Below are positions 10,007 to 19,279 of a DNA stretch of 64,000 nt, one piece after another. Source of the DNA: Anodontia alba. Taxonomy: Eukaryota > Mollusca > Bivalvia > Lucinida > Lucinidae. Both the position numbers and the translations under genes were made by a program. Position 1 is the first letter of the stretch; every line of letters starts with the position of its first letter. The DNA lies in NCBI GenBank assembly GCA_964016985.1, contig OZ024835.1, forward strand, positions 1,557,501-1,621,500, in the 5' to 3' direction. The notes beneath the pieces are model-generated. The model was not told the DNA's origin. It saw only the letters and a list, made by a program, of their open reading frames with translations, and made no database searches.

Positions 10007-10454
10007 GGTACTCATTTTATCTGGAGTCTTGGTTTAAGGCAAAAACAACAGTTGGGCCACAAAGAAATATGGTACCCATTTTATCTGGAGTCTTGGTTTA
10101 AGGCAAAAACAACAGTTGGGCCACAAAGAAATATAGTACCCATTTTATCTGGAGTCTTGGTTTAAGGCAAAAACAACAGTTGGGCCACAAAGAAATATGG
10201 TACCCATTTTATCTGGAGTCTTGGTTTAAGGCAAAAACAACAGTTGGGCCACAAAGAAATATGGTACCCATTTTATCTGGAGTCTTGATTTAAGGCAAAA
10301 ACAACAGTTGGGCCACAAAGAAATCTGGTACCCATTTTATCTGGAGTCTTGGTTTAAGGCAAAAACAACAGTTGGGCCACAAAGAAATATGGTACCCATT
10401 TTATCTGGAGTCTTGGTTTAAGGCAAAAACAACAGTTGGGCCACAAAGACAAAA
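10007..10454. repeat. 64-bp tandem repeat between alternative exons 3.2 and 3.3
   Basis: Seven copies of a 64-bp unit (GGTACCCATTTTATCTGGAG, TCTTGGTTTAAGGCAAAAAC, AACAGTTGGGCCACAAAG..) start at 10007, 10071, 10135, 10199, 10263, 10327 and 10391, nearly identical from the second onward. The array ends about 60 nt from the splice donor of exon 3.2. The first unit is the most diverged. Confidence 0.96.
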
Positions 10455-10516
10455 GCAAGCCAATGCAGAAGCAAGGAATGCTAGCAAAATAGGATCAGAA
10501 TGGTAAAACAAGTTAC

Positions 10517-10677
10517 CATGACCAAGTTCCGTCTGCGCGTATGTTCCAAGAATCTCATGGTTTTCTGCCTTTTTGACATATTGATCTACCTGTTCTCTGG
10601 TTCCCTGTCGCTGAATGGTGGGAATGAACATGACTTGGTGCAAGCCCAGGGGGAAAACCTCATGGCTTTGAGCTGCC
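10517..10677 (-). CDS. ACOX1: Acyl-CoA oxidase, alternative exon 3 copy 2
   Basis: Acceptor TATATTCAAAG / GGCAGC and donor GGTCATG / GTAACT bound 161 nt, in the same phases as the other two copies. The peptide is AAQSHEVFPLGLHQVMFIPT, then IQRQGTREQVDQYVKKAENH, then EILGTYAQTELGH. It keeps the flavin-site motif YAQTELGHG and differs from its neighbours mainly in the first 40 residues. The polypyrimidine tract at its acceptor is weak (TTTTATATTCAAAG), which may make its use regulated; that is inference. A hairpin MITE lies about 90 nt upstream of it in the transcript and a 64-bp array about 60 nt downstream. Confidence 0.93.
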
Positions 10678-10768
10678 CTTTGAATATAAAACATATCATT
10701 ACCGTAAGCACCCAAAGGAACAAAGCTCAGATAAGACATTTTTTCCAACAAAAAAGTTTCAATAGCTT

Positions 10769-10877
10769 GCTTATTTCTCAATGAAAACATATGTTGTGGG
10801 TACTCATTAGAAGTGCCTCAGGCACTTCTAATGAGTACCCACAACATATTTTGTCATTGAGAAACAAGAAAAATATT
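10769..10877. mobile_element. Hairpin MITE just upstream of exon 3.2
   Basis: CTTATTTCTCAATGAAAACA, ATATGTTGTGGGTACTCATT, AGAAGTGCCTCAGGCACTTC, then the inverse arm to GAGAAACAAGAAAAATATT. The central 60 bp is a perfect or near-perfect palindrome. It would form a strong hairpin in the pre-mRNA about 90 nt before the exon 3.2 acceptor. Confidence 0.9.
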
Positions 10878-11033
10878 ATGTGGAAACTCCTTCTTATCTG
10901 TATGAAAGTAATCTACCACATTACCTAAACTTTTCAGCAGGCCACATTTTAAATTTCTCTAATTTTTTTCTAGTATTTTTTTTTACAGTTTAAATTTTAC
11001 AGTTTGAATAAGTGGGTTATCCAGAAAAGCATT

Positions 11034-11366
11034 GTTTTCTTATTTCTCCATGAAAATATATGTTGTGGATACTCATTAAAAGCTCATTAAAAGCATCTTG
11101 GTGAAGCATTTTCGGGTTATTGTTTAACGACCCTTAAACCTGTGTGGGTCATTTTGTGTAATCTCCCGAAGATACTGAGAGGAGCAAATAAGAGGGAACA
11201 TAGGAGGTTCCAGAAAAAAATGAATGACAGTGCAGAACCAGAATACATATGCTAACATGCCCTGTTCCTTTACCTGCTGTAAATACAGAGGCCCTAAGCA
11301 CCAACCTGTCACCAGACTACCCATGACATAATTATGTAGTCATGGAGAAATCAGAAAAATATTATT
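11034..11366. mobile_element. Hairpin MITE copy, interrupted
   Basis: Left arm TTTCTTATTTCTCCATGAAA, ATATGTTGTGGATACTCATT is at 11034-11090. The matching outer right arm (TCATGGAGAAATCAGAAAAATATT) appears at 11340-11366. About 250 bp of unrelated sequence lies between. Confidence 0.6.
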
Positions 11367-11461
11367 CAGTTTTAGCTATAAGAAAAGCATCTAGTCTAGA
11401 GTTATGGGGTTAATATAATGAGATTCCAGTCTGAACAACAGTAGAGCAACCAGAGGATTGG

Positions 11462-11668
11462 TTAACGCTTGCTAATAAATTAAGACGCCACACCCACTTC
11501 TAATTTTCAGCCAGTCAGATTACTTGATCCAGATTATTGATATAAATTCACATACCTAATGGCAAACAGTGTAGATCCAGATCAGTTGGCTTCTTCAGAA
11601 GCCAACTGATCTGGATCTATACTGTTTACAAAACAGGACATACCCGGGTTCAGCAGGACAAGGGTTAA
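11462..11668. mobile_element. TTAA hairpin MITE (piggyBac-like ends)
   Basis: TTAA at 11462 and 11665 bound an element with the family's TAAGACGCCACACCCACTTC, a hairpin (CAGTGTAGATCCAGATCAGT, TGGCTTCTTCAGAAGCCA, and inverse) and right end GGGTTCAGCAGGACAAGGG. The left terminus is degenerate. Confidence 0.82.
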
Positions 11669-11807
11669 TTAAGGAGGAGTAACCGGTGATAATTCTGGGA
11701 TAATTTTCTCCAGTTCTCCATAAAATCATATGTTGAGGACAGTGCTTAGATAAGCTGTTTTGTGGGTATTTACCCAATTAAAATTTATGAATAAAACGTG
11801 AAACAAT

Positions 11808-12200
11808 AATACTCTGCCATCATCATGTCGTGGGCAGATAACTCTGTGAAAAATTGACAAAATTTGCCAATGAGCAATCCCAAAGCAGATCTCTACAATA
11901 TCAATGCACATATCAAATTTGGTGACATTTACTAAAGTTATTGTCCAGAAATGAAAATATGGACTTGTCGCGGACAGATAAATCTGTCCAAAATTGACAA
12001 AATTTGCGAATTAACAATCCCAAAACAGATCTCCACAATATCAATGCACTCACTAAGTTTGGTGAAAATCCATTGACATTTATTCAAGTTATCATCCAGA
12101 AACAACAATATGGACGGATGTAAGACAGATGGATGGACAGACACACAGACAGCCACTGTAATACCATAATACCCGCCACTATCATGTGGCCGGGTATAAA
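11808..12200. repeat. Interspersed repeat, two partial units, ending in a GGACAGAC-rich stretch
   Basis: Two related halves each carry GACAGATAA..CTGT, AAAATTGACAAAATTTGC and CACAATATCAATGCAC. It ends with ATACCCGCCACTATCATGTGGCCGGG, a short hairpin. Same family as 2120-2355 and the fragment at 16540-16603. Confidence 0.7.
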
Positions 12201-12423
12201 GAACAATTCAAATTAAATTTATGAGTTAAATACCCAAAGATCAGTAATTATTTTACCCATTCACAAAATAGTGTACCCAACCCCCTTCCCCACACCGGCA
12301 CACCCCTTACAAAAAAAACCCAAAAAAAACCCTGATATCCCATTAAATGAGAAATGAAAAATGGGTGGGTTAAAAATAGCCAAAGAATACCAAATTTCTC
12401 AAAAAACCTTATTTAAGGCACTG

Positions 12424-12481
12424 ATTGTGGGTACTTATTTGAAGTGCCCACAACATACGCTTTTATGGAGAAATAGAAAAT
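12424..12481. repeat. Hairpin MITE remnant
   Basis: TTGTGGGTACTTATTTGAAG joined directly to TGCCCACAACATACGCTTTT and GGAGAAATAGAAAATAT: a copy with most of one inner arm deleted. Confidence 0.65.
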
Positions 12482-12676
12482 ATAAACCTAATGACTGTAT
12501 TATCCCAGAATTATCCACAGATACTCCTCCTTCACCACTCCTTTGCTCTATGTCATTAAATGGACCCCAACTACATTATTTTAAAGGGACTGTCCAGTAT
12601 CAGCTGTCAGTTTGTGTCTTCCAATGTAGACCTGTTTCTTTTTTCATTTTCTTTTTCCTTTCAGTTTTAGACCTAC

Positions 12677-12837
12677 CATGACCTAATTCAGTCTGGGCAT
12701 AAGTTCCAAGTATCTTGAACTCCATGGCTTTCTCCAAGAGAGGTTTTGTTGCCTCAGTCCCCTGCATCATTAATGTGGGGATAAACATCCCTTGGTGGAG
12801 ATTAGTAATGGGATCATCTTCAAATGGGGTATTCGCC
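12677..12837 (-). CDS. ACOX1: Acyl-CoA oxidase, alternative exon 3 copy 1 (first in transcription order)
   Basis: Acceptor TTATTTCTCTGTCAG / GGCGAA (the best polypyrimidine tract of the three) and donor GGTCATG / GTAGGT bound 161 nt with the same phases. The peptide is ANTPFEDDPITNLHQGMFIP, then TLMMQGTEATKPLLEKAMEF, then KILGTYAQTELGH. The MFIPTL..QGT stretch resembles the common vertebrate ACOX1 exon 3 product, whereas the two other copies have PLGLHQVMF. Mammalian ACOX1 is known to use two mutually exclusive exon-3 versions, so this copy may correspond to one ancestral form and the 9339/10517 pair to the other; that mapping is inference from a few residues. Confidence 0.93.
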
Positions 12838-13117
12838 CTGACAGAGAAATAAGTGTGGCAATGAGCATGGTAGTTACCATTTAAAACCTCTCTAAAACAT
12901 GTAAAACTATGGTATTCTATTCAATAAAAACCAAATTCTGAGTCTTTATCTCTATCTTCTCTGTCTCTAAGACAATAAAACCTTTCCATTCAATCAAGAC
13001 CAAGCCCATTTCCAAGATAGACAATGTGGTCATCTATAGTCTGTCTGATGTTTGTGAGATACATGTAACAACTTAATATAAACATGCAACGTTAATACTC
13101 TGCCACTATCTGACTGA

Positions 13118-16100
13118 TGGCTTGGTGTTCTATCTATTGTGGTTTGGCGGACGATCCTTTCTTTATAAGGACAACGGCAAAGCACACTGCCCGAATGCGG
13201 GAACGACGCGCATACTCAGATGCCGTAAAAGAACTGAGTTGGGATGTCAGCTAGGACAGGCGATCCCGTAAAAACAATTGTTCCAAAAATTCTACATGGC
13301 AAGAAGAAAAATAGGTTCAGAGTTAGGCGGTGCCAACAGACATTCTGTTGGTAACGTCTCCGGCTTGGCCTCCTGTCAGGTGTGGGAGGCAGGGTCGGGC
13401 CATTGTGGCGAATCCAGCAAGCACCTGAGGAAATTCAGGGTGGGAACACTCAATGTGAACACCCTGAGAGGAAGAGTTTGTGAGGTAGTGGAAACACTAT
13501 CCCGCAGGAAAGTGGATGTCTGCTGCATTCAGGAGACCAGATACGGTGGTGACAGCTGCCGCACAATCAAGGGCAAGGACACCAGGTACAAGCTCTACTG
13601 GTCAGGAAATGACAAAGGCACTGCTGGTGTAGGAGTGTTTGTGGCAGAAGAGTGAAAAGAGAAAGTTTTTGAGGTTCAGAGAGTCTCAGACAGAATTATT
13701 TTAGTGAAACTCATAGTCGGCCAGCGTGTGGTTACCTTTCTGTCTGTGTATGCCCCACAGAGTGGTCTAAGTGATGAGGTTAAGGACCTGTTCTTTGATC
13801 AGCTGCGTGCTGTGACTGCCAGGATCCCAGCATCAGAATTTCTGATCCCATGTGGAGATTGGAATGGCCATGTTGGCCGTGCAGGCACTGGATACAAGGA
13901 AGTGAATGGTGGGATGGGGTATGGCAGGCCGGAACCAGATGTTGAGGGTGAGAGAATCCTAGAGTACGCCCTAGCATTTGACCTGCTTCTTGGGAACACA
14001 TGTTTCAAGAAACGTGACAGCCATCTCATCACATACAAGTCTGGAAATATAGCCACACAGAGAGACTTCATCCTTTTCTGTAGGACCATGCGCAAACTTG
14101 TCACAGATGTAAAAGTGATCCCTGGTGAGGAAGTAGCTCTGCAACATCAGCTTCTTGTATGTGACATGAGGATTCATGTGCCTCCAAAATCCAAGCGCAA
14201 GTTCACCCCTAGCCTCAATGTTTGGAAGCTTAAAGACCCTCAGACAAGCAATCATTTCCAGGAGGTCTTCAACTTGCATGTGAGCACATCTGCAGCTGTA
14301 GCTGATGGGGCCACTGAGGATATCTGGAACAACATCAAGACTGGACTGCTCAAGACAACTGAGGAGGTATGTGGCACAACTCGGCCACACCGTTGGCATC
14401 GTGAAACCTGGTGGTGGAACGAACACGTGGAAAGGCCATTGCTGCCAAGCGGACAGCTTTCAAGGCCTGGAAGGCTGGTAAAGGCACTAGGGCATCATAT
14501 GATGCAGCCAAACGAAATGCCAGACATGCAGTGCACAATGCTTGTAAAGAAGCCCGTAAGAAGGTCTACGAGAATATTGACCTAAAGCCTTTCAGAAGTT
14601 TACCGCCTTGCTAACCAGTTTAGAAGAGAGAACACTGATGTTGTTGGTGACAAACCTGTGAAGAATGATGCAGAAGAGATGTCAATGAGCGAAGACTCAA
14701 AGCAGAAGGCCTGGCTGAAGCACTACCAAAGGCTTCTCAATGTTGAGTTTGACTGGGACCCAGACCACCTGTCATATCAATCAGCAGTGGAAGGCCCGCC
14801 CATCCCAATCACCATTGATATGATTAAGAAGGCTATCTCACAGATGAAGGCAGGCAAAGCACCGGGCCCATCAGGCATAGTGGTGGAGATGATAAGAGCG
14901 GCCGGTGACATGGGCGCCTCCATGATCTGTGACCTCGCAGTGGCATCATTCGTGATGGCAAGGTACCCTCTGACTGGGAGCAGAGTTTCATTGTCTGCCT
15001 CTACAAGGGAAAAGGGGACGCATTGGAAAGGGGCAACTACCGCGATCTCAAGCTGACAGAGCAGGTTATGAAAATCCTGGAGAGGATTGTGGACGGCCTC
15101 ATCAGACAGTTGGTGTCAATTGACGATTCCCAGTTTGGCTTCGTCCCAGGCAGAGGCACTACAGACGCAATCTTTGTTGTCAGGCAGCTGCAAGAGAAGT
15201 ATCTAGCTGCCAATAAGAGACTCTACATGGCTTTCGTAGACCTGGAGAAGGCGTTTGATTGAGTGCCTCGGAAGGTCATCTGGTGGGCGCTGAGAAAACT
15301 TGGTGTGGAGGAGTGGATTGTGCGACTGGTGCAGGGGATGTATGCAAATACACGGAGCCGTGTCCGTGTTGGTGAGGGGTACAGTGAAGAGTTTGAAGTG
15401 AAGGTTGGTGTTCATCAAGGATCAGTACTCAGCCCACTGCTCTTCATCATTGTGCTTGAAGCCTTATCACGAGAGTTCCGCTCTGGGGTCCCCTGGGAGG
15501 ACCTCTATGCCAATGACCTTGTTATCATTGCTGAATCGCTTGAGGAATGTGTCAGGAGGCTCTTGATTTGAAAGAAGCAATGCAGAAAAAAGGACTGATA
15601 GTAAATGCAGGAAAGACAAAGATCATGATCTGCGGTACGGGACTGGACCTCCTGCAGAGTTCAGGCGAGTTTCCATGCGCTGTCTGTCGCACTGGAGTGG
15701 GTAGCAACAGCATCTTCTGCAATGGCTGCAAACACTGGGTGCACAAGAAATGCAGTGGGCTCAAGCGCTTGAAAAAGGACCCTGACTATAGATGTACACG
15801 GTGCCAGGGAACTGCACGCCCCTTGGATGGCAGACCACAGAAGGAAGTCCAGGTCGGACCTGACAAGCTTGAGGTGGTAGCTTCCTTTTGCTACCTAGGA
15901 GACATGCTCTCAGCAGCAGGTGGCTGTGAACTTTCAACCACAACACGTGTGAAAACCGCCTGGAAGAAGTTCAAGGATCTGCTACCAGTCCTCTCTTCAC
16001 GCCACCTCTCTTTCAAAACACGTGGCCATGTGTACAGCTCTTGTGTGCGGAGCGCAATGCTCCATGCCAGCGAGAGTTGGCCATTGACAAAGCCAAACCT

Positions 16101-16535
16101 TCAGCGTCTGCAGCGAAATGACAGGGCAATGATCAGACAGATCTGCAATGTCAGGCCGCAAGACATTGTCACCACCAGATCCAATGATCTACTTGTGCGG
16201 CTTGGCATTGAGGATCTGGACCTCATTTTGAAGGAGAGAAGACTTCGATAGTATGGACATGTGGAACGCTCCAGTGGTGCAATCAAGACAGCCTTTGACA
16301 TACAGGTTGATGGAAAGCGTGGGCCTGGGAGGCCCAAAATGACATGGAAGCAGCTGACAGAGAGGGATTGCAGAGAGTGGAAGCTCTCGGCTATCAACCC
16401 TCATGATAGACGTACCTGGAGATCTAGTGTGAGATCTGCCATGCGTGCAGCAAGCCAGTTACCTGGAAGGGGGCCCACTGATGTGGATGCTGCCCCTGTA
16501 CCTGCATGTTAATCAAAAATCCGATTATGATGATA
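13118..16535 (+). mobile_element. Near full-length non-LTR retrotransposon (APE endonuclease + RT, RTE-like), dead
   Basis: Homology with a second copy at 41389-42899 defines the left end (GATGGCTTGGTGTTCTA) and the right end (AATCAAAAATCCGATTATGA followed by a TGATA-type short repeat). There is no poly(A) tail. The copy sits in intron 2 of the acyl-CoA oxidase gene, opposite to its transcription. The RTE-like assignment rests on the single APE-RT order, the RWYGHVER-type C-terminus and the microsatellite tail. A sister APE clade is possible. Confidence 0.88.
13278..16512 (+). pseudogene. Retrotransposon polyprotein: APE endonuclease, reverse transcriptase, zinc finger
   Basis: Endonuclease signatures: RVGTLNVNTLRGRVCEVVET, CCIQETR and SVYAPQSG, then GDWNGHVG. 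Reverse transcriptase: KAPGPSGIVVEMIRAAGD, FGFVPGRGTTDAIFVVRQLQ, LYMAFVDLEKAFD, VHQGSVLSPLLFIIVLEAL. The catalytic YADD box reads YAND (near 15508), losing one metal-binding Asp. After the RT comes a Cys/His cluster, CAVCRTGVGSNSIFCNGCKH and WVHKKCSGL (about 15676-15805), resembling a PHD-type finger, and then the C-terminal RGPGRPKMTWKQLT region. In-frame stops are at 13653 (TGA), 15260 (TGA in FD*VPRK, a CGA to TGA change) and 16249 (TAG). Frame shifts occur near 14430, 14590, 14940 and 15550. It cannot make an active protein. Confidence 0.92.
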
Positions 16536-16539
16536 TATA

Positions 16540-16660
16540 CTGTGCAGTGGGCAGATAACTGTGCCTAAAATTGATGAAATTTGCCCATTAGTAATCCCAA
16601 ACCATTTTACTTGCTTCTCCAAAGAAACATATTGTAGGTACTCATTAGAAAAGCTCAGCA
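16540..16660. repeat. Fragments of two interspersed repeats
   Basis: 16540-16603 matches the 11808-12200 family (GTGGGCAGATAACTGTG, AAATTTGCCCATTAGTAATC). 16615-16650 is half of a hairpin MITE (AACATATTGTAGGTACTCAT, TAGAA). Confidence 0.6.
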
Positions 16661-16754
16661 CACCACCCATTAGATATTAAAAGTTAGCAAGAAGAAAATA
16701 AAAAATACTTTTTTGTTGAAAATAAAAAAAACAACAAAAAAACAAAAAAAAACT

Positions 16755-16939
16755 TTAACTCTTGCGCTGCTGAATAAATTAAGATGCCACGCCCACTTTT
16801 AATTTTCAGCCAGTCAGATTACTTGATCTAGATAGTCGATACAAATTCAAATACTGAATGGCAAACAGAGCAGTTGGCTTCTTCAGCTACACTGTTTGCA
16901 AAGGTAGGACATATCCAGGTTCAGCAGAACTAGGGTTAA
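16755..16939. mobile_element. TTAA hairpin MITE, hairpin mostly lost
   Basis: TTAA at 16755-16758 and 16936-16939. The ends (CTCTTGCGCTGCTGAATAAA; GGTTCAGCAGAACTAGGG) match the family. The internal palindrome is reduced to GCAGTTGGCTTCTTCAGC. Confidence 0.8.
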
Positions 16940-17173
16940 CATCTAAAGTATTGTATTATAATTATTCTATATCTTACAAGCTCATTTGGCTGCTTTGAGG
17001 TGTGTCTAAAAGGTGTCTTGAATGGCAACTAGTGTAGACCCTGATCTGAGAGTTACCTTTGGAGCAGTCCAATCTAAGTTTATAATATTTTGTAAGGCAT
17101 GATTGTCCAAATATTTTATGTGAATACCGTACTAGATTAAGCAAACTGGAGGTCACAAATGTTATCGCCCATG

Positions 17174-17385
17174 TTAACCCTTGTCCTGCTGAACCCGGAT
17201 ATACCTCGTTTTGCAAACAGTGTAGATTCAGATCAGTTGGCTTCTGAAGAAGCCAACTGATCTGGATCTGCACTGTTTGCCATCAAGAATGCAGATTTAT
17301 AGCAACAATCTAGATCAAGCCATCTGATTGGCTAAAAAATAAAGTGGGTATGGCCTCTTAATTTATTCAGCAGGACAAGGGTTAA
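17174..17385. mobile_element. TTAA hairpin MITE, inverted orientation
   Basis: TTAACCCTTGTCCTGCTGAA starts at 17174 and TTCAGCAGGACAAGGGTTAA ends at 17385. The central hairpin reads GATCAGTTGGCTTCTG / AAGAAGCCAACTGATC. The CCACGCCC-type flank (here as GGGTATGGCCTCTTAATT) is on the right, so it is inverted relative to 57461. Confidence 0.9.
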
Positions 17386-17717
17386 AAATGGCAGAAAATC
17401 TACCAAGTTTATCTGTTCCCTTAAGTGCACGGTGGGTACAGGTTTTTTGTTGTTTTTTTTTCAGTCATTCTGAAAAGCCTATTTAAACTGATGTACATAA
17501 TTAGGTCAAAAAAGTTACGGTTTTAGAAATGAATTTCGTTGTCATGGATTTTATCAATGAGTAAATGCCTGCTAACCTTTCAAAAGCTGAAAAACTTTGT
17601 GTTAACTTTGTGAGCAATATGCTGGCATTTTCACAAAAAATAAAATTCATTTCTTATAATTCCAACTCAGGTTTATATTGATAACGTGCTGAATAGAGGT
17701 ATTTTAGAGGAAAACCA

Positions 17718-17818
17718 ATGAAAAAAAAAAAAAAAAAAAAAGGAAAATCAATGCAAAAAAAAAAAAAATAATAATAATAAAAAAAAAAAAAAAAGGAAAA
17801 TCGATGAAAAAAAAAGAA
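17718..17818. repeat. A-rich low-complexity triplet
   Basis: Three A-rich runs separated by GGAAAATCAATG-type spacers. On the other strand they give artificial Phe-rich frames. It sits just after the exon 2 donor (17969) in the transcript, where it would be a long U-rich tract. Confidence 0.85.
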
Positions 17819-17969
17819 AAGTTCAAGATTCCTGTTCCTGTTCAGTGGATTTATCAAAGTATAAATACTGTTTTGAATCTGCTCTAAATCACAATGCTCT
17901 AAGTTAGTGTAAGCTTTCTGAGTTGGAATTATACATGTATAAAGCATTTTTTTTCCTTCAGACACTTAC

Positions 17970-18132
17970 TCTCTCAGAAAGAACATATCTAGATTGTTTG
18001 TGATACCCATATCCTTGATCAGCTTGTTAAGATATACATTCTTTTTCAGTCCAGTGTCATACTCATCCTCCCTTGATCTGTTCCACCAGGGCTTGAATGA
18101 CTGCAGATACTTGTCTTGAAATACCACATTCT
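17970..18132 (-). CDS. ACOX1: Acyl-CoA oxidase (ACOX1-like), exon 2
   Basis: Acceptor TTCTTTTGACAG / AGAATG and donor CTGAGAGA / GTAAGT bound 163 nt. Two bases complete the codon begun by exon 1 (C+AG), 53 codons follow, and GA is left for exon 3. The peptide is NVVFQDKYLQSFKPWWNRSR, then EDEYDTGLKKNVYLNKLIKD, then MGITNNLDMFFLR. This fits the N-terminal alpha domain of acyl-CoA oxidases (a D.xF region, the SR...Y..A.K helix and the G....L end before exon 3). Similarity here is weaker than in exons 3 to 5, as expected for this part of the family. Assignment relies on position, exact phase fit on both sides and motif order. Confidence 0.88.
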
Positions 18133-18217
18133 CTGTCAAAAGAATTTTGAAATACAATCACAGGTCTGCAGGAATATCGTGCTGTGGCTTCTATGTAATG
18201 CCTGCAGACATGCAAAA

Positions 18218-18500
18218 CATTACGAAAACACGCCTATTCAAATATATTGAAAATTTCACCACAAAAAATGAAAAGTTTTAGATAAAAAAATTCTGATATT
18301 TTTCATATTTCTGCTCAAAACATAGATTGAGGGTACTCGTTAGAACCGCCTCGGTGAGGCAGTTCTAACAAGTACCCACAATCTATGTTTTTGAGCAGAA
18401 ATAAGAAAAATAATGTATACTCCTGTAAACCCCAGTTTTACTATACATGTATAAGTGGGGTTTAAGGGGGTCAAATTTATATAGGTATGTTTTTGTGACA
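18218..18500. mobile_element. MITE with CATTACGAAAACACGCCTAT ends
   Basis: Left end CATTACGAAAACACGCCTAT; degenerate inverse at the right (ATAGGTATGTTTTTGTGAC). The centre is the hairpin ACATAGATTGAGGGTACTCG, TTAGAACCGCCTCGG and its inverse, flanked by TTTCTGCTC / GAGCAGAAATAAGAAAAAT. A TAAACCCCAGTTTTACTATA block (with a matching GTGGGGTTTA) forms a second small hairpin. It lies 86 nt upstream of exon 2. Confidence 0.88.
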
Positions 18501-19279
18501 AGTTCAAATCTGACTGTGCATATTCAGTCCGATAAGCATTCGCTGGGCACTCTGTGGCTAAACGAGGATCAATGCCTTCTATGTATATGTGCCTGCTGAT
18601 CTGAGTCATTGCTGAGTGCCCATGCTACAGACTAAGCAAAAACTTTTCAAAATTTGTCTGACACCATCCTCAGACAAATGATAAAAATGTACTTGAAAAA
18701 TCTTTGTATTTTTTCCGCACCAAACATAACTTCGCTGTCTTCTTCTTTCTCTCCCACGGGTAGTAATCTTCTCAGATTGCTGGTTACCCTGCATAAACAG
18801 TCAGGAGCATAACTTCTACAAGTTATTATTGTGTTTAACCAAAAGAGTTTTACTATAGTTTGTGGATTTAACTTGTTTCAGTTATTTTTTAATTTGTATG
18901 ATTTTTTCACCTCCTGATTGTAGACTTACAGCAATTTTCATGTGCAATTGGTTAATTTTGTACGAAAGATCTGTTATGTAATTTTATGATCAAGCAATAA
19001 AATTTTGTATGGATCATCTAGAAACGCGTATGCAGCGCCTTTGAAGTTAATGGAAAAATATACTTTTTTCACTGAAAGCAGTTATGAGAAATAACCTAAG
19101 TAAGTTAAAATCTTCAGCCAAAGGAAAGTTAACGCTTACACTTTGGAAGGGAGGTAATTTTATAGTTGAATTTTAACTTAACCAAGTCACTGTTATAAAT
19201 CTTCTCAAAATTTTAAACTTTTAGAAGTTATGCTCCAGACTGATAAAACTGATTAAACTGAAAAAATGCCCCACATCCC

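Noticed and set aside
10769..10860. Palindromes as rho-independent terminators
   Set aside because: The DNA is eukaryotic, the arms are mobile and repeated dozens of times, and the surrounding signals are those of MITEs.
9339..12837. Exon 3 copies as an assembly duplication
   Set aside because: The three copies differ at many residues and in all flanking introns, so they are real, old duplicates.
13780..14104. Minus-strand frames opposite the endonuclease
   Set aside because: Shadows of the plus-strand retrotransposon frame with no domain of their own.
15676..15805. Independent PHD-finger gene
   Set aside because: It is in frame with the retrotransposon C-terminus, and its last part (from the GCGCTTGAAAAA position) recurs in the second copy at 42110-42160.
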